From: Paenibacillus puerhi
GTDB taxonomy: Bacteria > Bacillota > Bacilli > Paenibacillales > NBRC-103111
Direction: 5' to 3'
NCBI RefSeq assembly: GCF_009846885.1
Contig: NZ_WUWM01000013.1
Coordinates: 62,001 to 126,000 of the forward strand
Length of the DNA: 64,000 nucleotides
The notes below the pieces were generated by a model. It was given only the letters and a program-made list of their open reading frames with translations. It did no database searches and was not told the origin of the DNA. How positions within the stretch are numbered: the first letter of the stretch is position 1; each line of letters starts with the position of its first letter. Shown piece after piece: positions 36,333 to 44,930 of the stretch. Position numbers and translations under genes: made by a program.

Positions 36333-37400
36333 ATGAAACGATACCTAACCTGGCTGATCATCGCCGTGATGGCTTTCTCGCTGATCGCCTGCTCATCCGG
36401 CGCAGGTCAAGAGGCGGCTCCGGGTACGCCTGCTCCCTCGGAGCAGGCTGTAGCGCTGCAGCCGGAGCCTGCGAAGCCTGCCGGAACCACACCGCCGGCT
36501 GATGCGTCCAAGCCCGAAACGACAGCGCCTCCGGCAACGGATACGAAGCCGGAGGGTGCTGTCCAGCCTGACGCTAAACCGGCCGATACGCAGCCGCCGG
36601 CAGACGGTAAGGCGGCTCAGCCGTCGACAGTTCAGCCGGAAGCTAAGCCGGCAGCCGGCTCCGACAGCAAGCCGGAACCCAAACCCGAGCCCAAGCCTGA
36701 GGCTAAACCCGAGGCCAAGCCGGCTCCTGCTACGCCTCCGGCACAGCCCGAAGCGGCGCCCCAGGCGGAAGAGGTTTCCGCCAAGGGGAAAAAGCTGCTT
36801 TTCGTCGGGCGTGAAAGATCCCCGGCGGAGGATGTGGCCGTAGCCAAACGTCTGCAGGCGCTCGGCTTCCAGATAACCAATCTCGAAGACCGCGATGTGA
36901 ATGCCGATGAGGTGAAAGGGTTCGATCTGATCTATTACAGCCAGACTACCAATTCCAAATACTTGAAGGACGGCTTCATGAAGGATATCGCCATCCCGAC
37001 GGTTTACGTTAAAAATCATGGGATGTATTACCTGGGCCTGTCCGCTATTGAAGAAAACGCTACGGAGAAAAATGTAAAGACGATCGAAATCACAGACAGC
37101 AAGCACAAGGTTGCGGGCGGTCTGTCAGGGAAGATCGATGTCTTCAAGGAAGCCGGAGACAAGTTCGGCGTCAGCTACGGGCTGCCGGGCAAGGAAGCTA
37201 AGGTGATCGCTACCATTCCCGGAGATAAAAAGAAGGCCGCTTTGTATTACTACGACAAGGGAACTAAGGCCGACAACGGCTACGAGGTAAAAGCCCGGAC
37301 GTCCTTCTACTTCTGGAGCAACGGCATGCATGAAAACTCGACCGATGCAGGCTGGGAGCTTCTGGACAGAATCGTCTTGTGGACCCTGCAGAACGGTTAA
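36333..37400 (+). CDS. Lipoprotein with Pro-rich linker and alpha/beta domain, copy 3
   Basis: 355 residues. ATG 36333 follows AAAGGGG; lipobox SLIAC. Residues about 25-150 are a Pro/Ala/Lys/Glu-rich low-complexity linker with tandem EPKPEPKPEAKPEAKP-type repeats, fit for reaching through the cell wall. The C-terminal 205 residues are the shared domain: KKLLFVGRERSPAEDVAVAKRL, GFDLIYYSQTTNSKYLK, IPTVYVKNHG, DSKHKVAGGL, LYYYDKGTKADNG and DAGWELLDRIVLW. No catalytic Cys is seen. It lies between the two paralogous binding-protein genes, which suggests a working relation with them. Confidence 0.78.
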   Translation: MKRYLTWLIIAVMAFSLIACSSGAGQEAAPGTPAPSEQAVALQPEPAKPAGTTPPADASKPETTAPPATDTKPEGAVQPDAKPADTQPPADGKAAQPSTVQPEAKPAAGSDSKPEPKPEPKPEAKPEAKPAPATPPAQPEAAPQAEEVSAKGKKLLFVGRERSPAEDVAVAKRLQALGFQITNLEDRDVNADEVKGFDLIYYSQTTNSKYLKDGFMKDIAIPTVYVKNHGMYYLGLSAIEENATEKNVKTIEITDSKHKVAGGLSGKIDVFKEAGDKFGVSYGLPGKEAKVIATIPGDKKKAALYYYDKGTKADNGYEVKARTSFYFWSNGMHENSTDAGWELLDRIVLWTLQNG

Positions 37401-37418
37401 GGAGGTGTTCCAAGCCTC

Positions 37419-38756
37419 ATGGTCACATTCGGTAAAGGTATGAGAGGGTTGCTTGCGGCTGCGGCTTCGCTCGTTTTCCTGGCAGGCTGCGAAGCGGCGC
37501 CTGCCAACCCAGCCTCGGGAAAGGAGCAGGGGGAGACGAAGCCAGCCGGCGCGTCGTCTGCCAATGAACTGCTGATTTATACGGTAAATCCGCCTTACTT
37601 TGCCAAGGAAGAGTATTTCGAGAAGCAGGTCGGTCAGCTGCTAAAGAAGAAATTTCCCGATGTCACCATCAAGCATATCCATTGGGACAATCCGGGTCGG
37701 CAGTATAAGGACCTGATTGCAGCGGGGACGATCCCCGATATAATTTTCGATAATACCCGGATGAACGTGCAAAGATGGATTTTCGCGAATGACCTTCAAT
37801 ACGACCTTAGCGATTTGATCAAGAAATATAACTTTGATACGTCCCGATTGAATCCGTCCTTGTTTGCGCAGATGAAAAATTTGTCGACGGAGGGAAAAAT
37901 CTTCGGGCTGCCTTTTAACAATAATGACTTTGTTCTGTTTTACAACAAAGACATCTTTGACAAATTCGGTATCGATTATCCGACGGATGGGATGACGTAC
38001 GATCAGATCTATGAGCTGGCCAAACAATTGACGCGCGTGGAAGGCGAGATCACCTACAAGGGCTTTGCGCAAAATCCCGGGCATTACATGAATTACAATC
38101 AGTTGTCGTTGTCTCCGCTCAGTCTCACGGAGGATAAGGCGAGTTTAAACTCGCCCGAGTGGAAGACGGTTGTCGATAATTTGAGACGGTTTTATGAGAT
38201 TCCGGCCAACCAGTTCGATACGGTGGAGGTATTCGCTTCCAAGGGGAATATCGCGATGGCTGTCGCTACGGTCGATCATCTGGTTTCTTTTTACGAGCAG
38301 AATAAGCAGTTGAACTTCGATATCGTCTCGGTTCCTTCCTTTGCAGAAGCTCCAGGCATGCGGTATCAGCCGAATGTGTATTCGATGTATATCACGAAGC
38401 AATCGACGAAGAAGGATTTGGCTTTCCAAGCGATGGCCGCCATTTTGTCCGAGGAGCATCAGATCGAGCTGGCCAAGGAGGGGGTGATCGGTCCGCTGGA
38501 ATCGAAGGCGGTGCAGGAAGCATTCGGGCAGCATTTGCCGCAAATGCGAGGCAAGCATGTACCGTCGATTTTTTACGGTCAACCGGCGATGCCTCCCGCA
38601 GCCCGCATGTCCGGCTTAGTCTGGTACGACGTTCCGATGCAAAATGTATTCGATCCGTTAATATTCAAGGAATCCAAGGATTCCGTCACGGCGCTGAGGA
38701 TGATGGAAGAGCAGTCTACCAAAGCGATCCAGACGTTGAAGCAGTCTTCCCCATAA
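37419..38756 (+). CDS. Sugar-binding lipoprotein of second importer, copy 2
   Basis: 445 residues, lipobox FLAGC, strong RBS AAGGAGGTG about 11 bases before ATG 37419. It is a close paralogue of the protein at 34996: shared NELLIYTVNPPYFAKEEYFEKQ, GRQYKDLIAAGTIPDII, LSLSPLSLTEDKA, RRFYEIPANQF, IGPLESKAVQEAFGQ and PAMPPAAR. Two near-identical binding proteins for one permease pair suggest two related ligands or a recent duplication of a lipoprotein-plus-binding-protein unit. Base composition is slightly richer in A and T than its neighbour by eye. Confidence 0.87.
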   Translation: MVTFGKGMRGLLAAAASLVFLAGCEAAPANPASGKEQGETKPAGASSANELLIYTVNPPYFAKEEYFEKQVGQLLKKKFPDVTIKHIHWDNPGRQYKDLIAAGTIPDIIFDNTRMNVQRWIFANDLQYDLSDLIKKYNFDTSRLNPSLFAQMKNLSTEGKIFGLPFNNNDFVLFYNKDIFDKFGIDYPTDGMTYDQIYELAKQLTRVEGEITYKGFAQNPGHYMNYNQLSLSPLSLTEDKASLNSPEWKTVVDNLRRFYEIPANQFDTVEVFASKGNIAMAVATVDHLVSFYEQNKQLNFDIVSVPSFAEAPGMRYQPNVYSMYITKQSTKKDLAFQAMAAILSEEHQIELAKEGVIGPLESKAVQEAFGQHLPQMRGKHVPSIFYGQPAMPPAARMSGLVWYDVPMQNVFDPLIFKESKDSVTALRMMEEQSTKAIQTLKQSSP

Positions 38757-38780
38757 ATTCGAGAAGAGAAGGTGAACCGT

Positions 38781-40166
38781 TTGAAAAAGAGTATGTTGGT
38801 CCTGCTGTCCCTGATGCTCGTATGGATGACCGTGCTTTCCTTCACGGCAGTCGCCGGAGCGGCCGGCGAGGTTCGGATCGCGGCTGCGAAGAAGGCCGAT
38901 GATTTCGGAGATTTGAAGGATTTGCCTAAGGAACAGAAGGATAAGTTCGACAAGCTGCTGGCCGACGGCGTGTTCAATGGAGTATCGGATGATACCTTCG
39001 GGCTTGATGTCCAGATGAACCGGGCTCAATTCGCCAAGGTCGCAGCGATCATATTCGGATTGACTGTCGATCAGACGCTGGCGGTTTCCTCCTTCACGGA
39101 TGTTCGGGCCGATGATCCGGCGAACTCCTATGCGCTTCCTTACATCGAGGCGTTGAAGGAAGCAGGATTGACGAATGGCTATGACAGTGAAGGGAAGCTC
39201 TATAACCCTGCTGGGCCCGTGTCCAGACAAGAGCTGTCCGCTTTCCTGATCCGCGGTCTCGGCTGGGAGGAAGCGGCGGGTAAAGCAACAGCCGTTGCCG
39301 ATTCGACTGTAGATGAGTGGGCTAAGCGTTACGTAAGCCTCGCGCTGGAGAAGAAGCTGCTGACTTCTGCACAAGGCGGAGAGTTTGACGGCAAGTCTCC
39401 GGCGACGCGCCGCATGCTGGTCCTTGCCAGCTATGAAGCCAAGCAGCAGCTCGGCAGCAGCGGCACTGCGACGCCGCCGGCGCAAACGCCTGCCCAGCCG
39501 GCCGCTCCGGCCCCGGAACCCGGGAAGGAGAAGCCTGCAGGCGAGGTTTCGCCGAAGGGTAAAAAGCTGCTCATCGTAGGTCGTGAGAGAGCCGCAGAGG
39601 ATGTAGTGATCGGCGACCGCATGAAGGCGCTTGGATTTGTGGTCAGCTATCTCGTCGACCGTCGTCTGGCTCCCGATAGAATCAAGGATTTCGATCTGAT
39701 CTTCATCAGCGAAACGACGAACTCCAAGTATGTGCAGAGCAACCTGGATGAGATGAAGAAGCTGACGATCCCGGTAATCTATAACAAATCGATATCTATG
39801 GGCGACCTGCAGCTGTCTGAAACGTCGGAAAACAGCCGTGTGAACAAGGTGAAAACCATCTCGATCAAAAATGCCAGCCATCCTCTGGCAGCCGGTGTGA
39901 CAGGCACGCCTGAGGTGTATACGGAAGACGGCATCATCTACTACGGCGTGCCCGCCAAAGAAGCTACGGTCATTGCTACCGTCGCCGGGGATGAGAAGAA
40001 AGCGACCATCTATGCGTATGAGAAGGGCGCTAAAAATCTGAAAGGCGAGCCGGTTCCAGCCCGCACCGTGTTCTTCTACATGGCGGCCGGCATGTCCACC
40101 AAAACGACGGATACCGCCTGGAAGCTGATCGAAGCCACCTTCCTCTGGGCCTTGCAGAACAAATAA
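38781..40166 (+). CDS. SLH surface protein carrying the alpha/beta domain, copy 4
   Basis: 461 residues from TTG 38781, which is well placed after AGAAGGTGA; GTG 38772 would add three residues. The signal peptide ends near VAGAAG. Residues 30-220 hold three SLH motifs (FGDLKDLPKEQKDKFDKLLADG; SFTDVRADDPANSYALPYIE; WAKRYVSLALEKKLL), which in this group bind the secondary cell-wall polymer. A short Pro/Ala linker leads to the shared domain (KKLLIVGRERAAEDVVIGDR, FDLIFISETTNSKYV, NASHPLAAGV, IYAYEKGAKNLKGE). It attaches to the wall the same domain that the lipoproteins attach to the membrane. Confidence 0.82.
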   Translation: MKKSMLVLLSLMLVWMTVLSFTAVAGAAGEVRIAAAKKADDFGDLKDLPKEQKDKFDKLLADGVFNGVSDDTFGLDVQMNRAQFAKVAAIIFGLTVDQTLAVSSFTDVRADDPANSYALPYIEALKEAGLTNGYDSEGKLYNPAGPVSRQELSAFLIRGLGWEEAAGKATAVADSTVDEWAKRYVSLALEKKLLTSAQGGEFDGKSPATRRMLVLASYEAKQQLGSSGTATPPAQTPAQPAAPAPEPGKEKPAGEVSPKGKKLLIVGRERAAEDVVIGDRMKALGFVVSYLVDRRLAPDRIKDFDLIFISETTNSKYVQSNLDEMKKLTIPVIYNKSISMGDLQLSETSENSRVNKVKTISIKNASHPLAAGVTGTPEVYTEDGIIYYGVPAKEATVIATVAGDEKKATIYAYEKGAKNLKGEPVPARTVFFYMAAGMSTKTTDTAWKLIEATFLWALQNK

Positions 40167-40179
40167 CGTAAGCGGCCCC

Positions 40180-40210
40180 GCCCCAATCTAACCGGATTGG
40201 GGCTATTTGT
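40180..40210 (+). terminator. Probable terminator after SLH gene
   Basis: GCCCCAATC and GATTGGGGC form a nine-base stem with a six-base loop, followed by TATTTGT. The T-rich tail is imperfect, so some read-through into the following ABC genes is possible. Confidence 0.6.
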
Positions 40211-40245
40211 CCCTGAGGAGGCAGGCGTGGCTTGACAAGCGGAAC

Positions 40246-40261
40246 GGACCCCGCGGGGTCC
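40246..40261 (+). repeat. 16-base perfect palindrome before ABC ATPase
   Basis: GGACCCCGCGGGGTCC reads the same on both strands. It ends 19 bases before the TTG start of the next gene, with a TTGACA-like box just upstream (40232). It could be an operator or a leader hairpin near the ribosome-binding site. Confidence 0.6.
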
Positions 40262-40280
40262 GAGAAGGAGGGCGGAAACC

Positions 40281-40985
40281 TTGATATCTCATGTGGAGCC
40301 AAGTTCAGTGCCCCTTATCCGGGCAGTCGGCATATCCCGGGTGTTCGGCAAAGGCTCTGCAGCCGTGCATGCCCTGAATGGCGCAGACCTGCATATTCCA
40401 GCGAAGCGACTGATTGCGCTTCGCGGACGATCGGGCTCGGGCAAAACAACGTTGATCAATATTTTGGGTACGCTGGACCGGCCGACGGACGGACAGGTTT
40501 ATTTTGACGGGATCGATCTGGGCCTGCTGTCTGAGCGCCGTCGCAATGAGCTGCGAAGAACGCGGATGGGACTTATCTTTCAGTCCTTCGGCTTGGTGTC
40601 CCTGATGACGGCTTACGAAAATGTCGAGTTCGGTCTGCGGATTGCAGGCGTAAAGCCGGAGCTGCACAAGCCGTATGCCGAGCGGGCACTCGACCTGGTC
40701 GGATTGAAGGGGCGGATGAAGCACCGTCCCTTCGAGATGTCGGGAGGCGAGCAGCAGCGCGTGGCCATCGCAAGAGCGATCGCTCATAAACCATCGCTGA
40801 TTCTGGCGGACGAGCCGACGGCCGAGCTTGACAGCAAGATGGGCCTGCAGGTGATGAGAGCGTTTCAAGTGCTGGTGAAGGAAGAGGGCATTACCGTGAT
40901 CCTGACCACGCATGACCCTGCCATTATGAGTATCGCCGATCATGTGTATACACTGGAGGATGGCCGAATTGTGGAGGAAACCTAG
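40281..40985 (+). CDS. ABC transporter ATP-binding protein, MacB/LolD type
   Basis: 234 residues. TTG 40281 follows GAAGGAGGG at good spacing. Walker A GRSGSGKTT, Q-loop LIFQSFGLVSLMTAYENVEF, signature [19 protein letters not shown], Walker B LILADEPTAELDS and switch His in LTTHDPA are all intact. The family energises FtsX-like permeases that export or extract substrates and does not serve sugar importers. The 3' end overlaps the adaptor gene. A second ATPase of the same type lies after the permease, so the complex may use a heterodimeric engine. Confidence 0.9.
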   Translation: MISHVEPSSVPLIRAVGISRVFGKGSAAVHALNGADLHIPAKRLIALRGRSGSGKTTLINILGTLDRPTDGQVYFDGIDLGLLSERRRNELRRTRMGLIFQSFGLVSLMTAYENVEFGLRIAGVKPELHKPYAERALDLVGLKGRMKHRPFEMSGGEQQRVAIARAIAHKPSLILADEPTAELDSKMGLQVMRAFQVLVKEEGITVILTTHDPAIMSIADHVYTLEDGRIVEET

Positions 40986-42003
40986 ACTATCGCTGCGGCA
41001 TGCCATCGCTATCGGAGCCTTGTCGGCCATGCTGGCAGGCTGTTCTTTGCTTCCGGTCGAGGAGGAGGAGCTTCAGCCGCCTTTGGTCGAGCCCGTCAAG
41101 GAAACGCTGACGATCTACGAGGTGAAGCGTGCCGATATTACGAAGCAGTTGACCGGCGTCGCCACTTTCGCTTCCGATAAGATGGATTATTTGCATTATA
41201 CCGAATCCGGAGCGCGCCTCGTCGGTCTGAACGTCAGACTTAATGATCGGGTAAAGGCCGGCGATGTGGTAGCGACGACAGAGATGAACGATATGGATAA
41301 TAAAATCCGGCTGCAGGAAATCGCGATCGAGAAGATCGAAATTGCATTGAAGCAGGAGCTGGTGGATAAATCGATGGACGATCCTGCGATCCGTCTGAAG
41401 GTGCTTGACCTGGAAAGCGCGCGGATTCAGATGAAATCGCTGAAGGAACAAGTTAAGCGCTCTCAGCTGGTCGCTACGATGGACGGGATCGTCACCTATC
41501 TCGATCCCATCAAGCCCGGCGAGCAAGTGTCCGCCTACAAAGACATCGTCACCTTATCGGACCCCACCCGGATGAAGCTTGTGTATACAGCCGCAACTTC
41601 CAATGATTTGGCGGGCGTGGAGCTGCATATGGAGGTAGGGGTTAAGCTCAAGGACATGACGCTGACGGGTCAAGTCGTCCAGACGCCGCTCAGCGCGCCT
41701 CCTACCGGCAACAAAGCGATCGACGATAAGAATGCGAAATCGCTCGTTATTCAGGTCGATGGTTTGCCGCCTGAGACGAAGATCGGCTCCCATGCCGATA
41801 TCACGATCGTCACGGAGCAGCGGGAGAAGGTGCTGGTGATTCCAAGAGCCGGGCTGCGCAGCTATATGGGCCGTGACTATGTACAGGTGATGGAGGGCGA
41901 CAGCCGCAAAGAGGTTGACGTGGAGAAAGGCATCGTTGCCGCTACGGAGGTTGAGATTCGCAAGGGGATCACAGAAGGTCAGCGGATCATTCTGAACAAT
42001 TAG
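40960..42003 (+). CDS. Membrane-fusion/adaptor lipoprotein of ABC system (HlyD/MacA-like)
   Basis: 347 residues from ATG 40960; that ATG abuts its GGAGG, and TTG 40969, nine bases after it, is the better-spaced start. Lipobox SAMLAGC. The protein has a barrel-sandwich part (VGLNVRLNDRVKAGDVVATTEM, SQLVATMDGIVTYLDPIKPGEQV), a short helical hairpin (about 105-165), a beta-barrel (MKLVYTAATSNDLAGVEL) and a membrane-proximal part (VLVIPRAGLRSYMGRDYVQV). This is the layout of RND/MacA-type adaptors, which in Gram-positives sit outside the membrane. It overlaps the ATPase gene and precedes the permease. Confidence 0.85.
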   Translation: MAELWRKPRLSLRHAIAIGALSAMLAGCSLLPVEEEELQPPLVEPVKETLTIYEVKRADITKQLTGVATFASDKMDYLHYTESGARLVGLNVRLNDRVKAGDVVATTEMNDMDNKIRLQEIAIEKIEIALKQELVDKSMDDPAIRLKVLDLESARIQMKSLKEQVKRSQLVATMDGIVTYLDPIKPGEQVSAYKDIVTLSDPTRMKLVYTAATSNDLAGVELHMEVGVKLKDMTLTGQVVQTPLSAPPTGNKAIDDKNAKSLVIQVDGLPPETKIGSHADITIVTEQREKVLVIPRAGLRSYMGRDYVQVMEGDSRKEVDVEKGIVAATEVEIRKGITEGQRIILNN

Positions 42004-42015
42004 GAGGCTGGGACG

Positions 42016-44928
42016 TTGGCTTTGTTTCTCATGATCCTGCGCAAAATGATCAATAACAAATGGCTGGAGCTCAGCCTGCTGTTCGGTCTGGTGCTCTCAG
42101 TCGCGCTCGCCAGCAGCATGCCGATCTATACGAATGCTATCCTGCAGCGCTTGCTGGTTCAGGAGCTGAAGCAGCTGCAGCTTACTAACAGTCAATATCC
42201 CGGCATATATTGGCTGTCGGCTCAGCTGCCCTCGGGTGAAGCCTCAAGCCGTTCCAAGGTGTCCGAAACCGACGTCTTCATGAGCGAGGCCGTCCATTGG
42301 TTCGACCTGCCGGTGCAAGCCTATGTCCGGGAGAGAGCGACCCAGCGATATAGCCTGACTCCGGCCTTGACCAACAAGGCGGATCCCGGGAAGCAGCGTT
42401 CGGCCGATATGACGGCGATCGAAGGGATGGAGCAGCACATTCGTCTGATCGATGGCAGAATGCCGGCAGCGGAGCCTTTGGACGGCGTATATGAAGCGCT
42501 GGTCGTACCCGATGCCTTGACGGAGCTCGGGATGGTACTCGGCCACGAATTCGCCCTGGGCGTTCCGCAGGGAGAGGCGCCCGTCTATGTCAAGCCCGTC
42601 GGCGTGTTCGAGCGCAGCGATTACCAGGACCTGTTCTGGTATAACATCCCAAGCAGCTACAAGAACAGTTTCCTGATCGATTTCGCCCTATTCGAGCGGG
42701 ATTTTACGGACTCGGGCAAGCTGAACGTCCAGTCCAGCTACTGGTATACGGCCCTGGATTATACCCAGATGACGCTTGCTTCAGCCACCGACTTCCAGAG
42801 AGCGGACCGGATGATCCAGAAGCATATGGATGAGCGCTATGAGGCGCATAACAAGAATGCACCGGCGATGAGGACGCTGGGCACTTATTACGTGAAGGAA
42901 ACCAGCCTCAGGCAGCTGCTTTGGTCGCTGAACGTGCCGGTGATGCTGATGCTTGCATTTTACCTGTATATGGTGGCGAACCTGATTACGGAAAGGCAAA
43001 AAACCGAGATCGCCGTGCTTCGCAGCCGGGGAGCGAGCCGGCTGCAGATCATGGGCAGCTATGTGGCGGAGGGACTCGTGCTTGGCGCTTTGGCTTTCCT
43101 GATCGGTCCGTATCTGGGCCTTGTTCTGACCCGGATGCTTGGCGCTTCCAGCGGTTTTCTCGAATTCGTGCAGCGCGCCAAGGTCGACGTCAGTCTGAAC
43201 GGAGACGCCTACCTGTACGCGCTGATTGCGGTAGCCGTCTCTTTGATCATGACGCTCATTCCTGTGGCACTCGCCATGCGGGTATCGATCGTCGGTCACA
43301 AGCAGCAGTCGGCGAGGCAGGGGACGACCTCGTTCTGGCACAAATACTTGCTCGACTTCGCGCTGATCGGGATCGCTCTGTACGGCTTGTATACCTACAG
43401 GACGCGTATGGAGGACCTGCAGTCGCTCGGACTGAAGTCCGGGGATCTTCGGATAGATCCGCTGCTGTTTCTGATACCGGCTCTGTTCATCCTCGGTACC
43501 GGCCTGCTGGTGCTGCGCTTATATCCATGGCTGATGAGGCTGATCTACCAAGCCGGACGGCGCTGGTGGCCGCCCTCCTTGTATGCCACCATCATTCAGG
43601 TCAGCCGCTCGACGCTCCAATACCAGGTCATCATGGTCTTTCTGATCGTCACGATCGCAACAGGGCTGTACGGCGCCAGCGCCACACGCACCATCAATGC
43701 CAATACGATGGATAAAATCCGCTATGCGGCTGGCGCGGATATTACCCTCGATATCCGCTGGGAGAATGACGCCCCTCCTGTCATCCTTTACAGCTTGATG
43801 CAGGAGGAGGAGGAAGCGGCAAGCAGCGGGCAGAACGAAGGGGAAGCGGAGAAGGAGCCGCCTCGCCGAATCCAATATGCCGAGCCGTCCTTCCTGCCCT
43901 TCACCCAGCTGCCGGGAGTCCAAAGCGCTGCCAAGGTGTTTGTACAGCCTCAAGCGGAGCTGGAGAAGGGCAAAACGACCGAAACCGTCGAGCTGATGGG
44001 GATCGATACGAAGGCTTTCGGCGAAACGGCCTGGATGCGCGACAAGCTGCTGGATCATCATATCCGGGATTACTTGAACCTGATCGCTCCCCGTCCGTCC
44101 GCCGTGCTGATCTCCCGATCGCTTGCAGACGAACACGGGATTCAGCCCGGAGAGACGATTTCGATCGGATGGAAGGGTGTGGAGAAAGCATCGTTTACCG
44201 TCTACGGGGTTATCGATTACTGGCCTTCCTGGAATCCGAATCCGGGAGCGGCCGGCTCCGTCACGGTGACGTCGAAGGACGGAAATGCGACGAAGGTCCG
44301 CAAGCCGATGCTGGTCATCGGGCATTTGACGTACATCCAAAACAACCTGGGTCTTGAGCCGTACCAGATCTGGCTGAAGCTGAAGCCTGACGCGCCCAGT
44401 CAGGCGGTATACAAGGCCGTGACGGATCAAGGCTTCCAGATCGACGAGCTGCAGGATGCCAAGCAGGAGCAGATTCGGGCGCTCAAGGATCCGTTCCAGC
44501 TGGCGATTAACGGCGTGATGACGCTCGGCTTTCTCATATCGGTCAGCATCTGTTTCTTCGGCTTCCTGCTGTACTGGATTCTATCCCTTCATGCCCGAAC
44601 TCTTCAGTATGGCATCTTTCGGGCCATGGGCATTTCCTTGCCGCAGCTGGTCGGGATGCTGGTCGGCGAGCAGATTATGATCTCTGGCGCAGCCATCGCC
44701 ATCGGCATGATGACGGGCAGCTTAACGAGTCAATTGTTCGTCCCCCTGTTCGAAATGTCCTTCGATCCTCGCGCCCAGGTCCCGCCCTTCCAGGTGATGT
44801 TCGATCCGCGGGATCAAACCAGGCTTTATGCCATCGTGACGGTGATGATGACGCTTGGGCTGTCGGTAATCGCGGTGATCGTGTCCCGCATCCGCATTCA
44901 TCAGGCTGTGAAGCTCGGGGAGGATTAA
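42016..44928 (+). CDS. Large FtsX-family ABC transporter permease
   Basis: 970 residues from TTG 42016 behind TAGGAGG. An N-terminal membrane segment is followed by a large extracellular domain, then an FtsX core (about 305-430, with the family motif ITERQKTEIAVLRSRGASRLQI), further membrane segments, a second extracellular domain (about 560-830) and a second FtsX core (WILSLHARTLQYGIFRAMGISLPQ). This is the duplicated FtsX plan of lipoprotein- or peptide-handling ABC systems. An acidic Glu-rich stretch lies near residues 596-615. It is flanked by two ATPases and preceded by an adaptor. The substrate is not evident. Confidence 0.88.
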   Translation: MALFLMILRKMINNKWLELSLLFGLVLSVALASSMPIYTNAILQRLLVQELKQLQLTNSQYPGIYWLSAQLPSGEASSRSKVSETDVFMSEAVHWFDLPVQAYVRERATQRYSLTPALTNKADPGKQRSADMTAIEGMEQHIRLIDGRMPAAEPLDGVYEALVVPDALTELGMVLGHEFALGVPQGEAPVYVKPVGVFERSDYQDLFWYNIPSSYKNSFLIDFALFERDFTDSGKLNVQSSYWYTALDYTQMTLASATDFQRADRMIQKHMDERYEAHNKNAPAMRTLGTYYVKETSLRQLLWSLNVPVMLMLAFYLYMVANLITERQKTEIAVLRSRGASRLQIMGSYVAEGLVLGALAFLIGPYLGLVLTRMLGASSGFLEFVQRAKVDVSLNGDAYLYALIAVAVSLIMTLIPVALAMRVSIVGHKQQSARQGTTSFWHKYLLDFALIGIALYGLYTYRTRMEDLQSLGLKSGDLRIDPLLFLIPALFILGTGLLVLRLYPWLMRLIYQAGRRWWPPSLYATIIQVSRSTLQYQVIMVFLIVTIATGLYGASATRTINANTMDKIRYAAGADITLDIRWENDAPPVILYSLMQEEEEAASSGQNEGEAEKEPPRRIQYAEPSFLPFTQLPGVQSAAKVFVQPQAELEKGKTTETVELMGIDTKAFGETAWMRDKLLDHHIRDYLNLIAPRPSAVLISRSLADEHGIQPGETISIGWKGVEKASFTVYGVIDYWPSWNPNPGAAGSVTVTSKDGNATKVRKPMLVIGHLTYIQNNLGLEPYQIWLKLKPDAPSQAVYKAVTDQGFQIDELQDAKQEQIRALKDPFQLAINGVMTLGFLISVSICFFGFLLYWILSLHARTLQYGIFRAMGISLPQLVGMLVGEQIMISGAAIAIGMMTGSLTSQLFVPLFEMSFDPRAQVPPFQVMFDPRDQTRLYAIVTVMMTLGLSVIAVIVSRIRIHQAVKLGED

Positions 44929-44930
44929 CC

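Noticed and set aside
36655..36735. Tandem short repeats that could look like a CRISPR or satellite array
   Set aside because: They encode the EPKP-type linker in frame, with no equal-length repeats separated by unique spacers.
38658..39881. Minus-strand reading frame of 407 codons opposite the SLH protein
   Set aside because: It spans the boundary between two well-supported plus-strand genes and has no features of its own.
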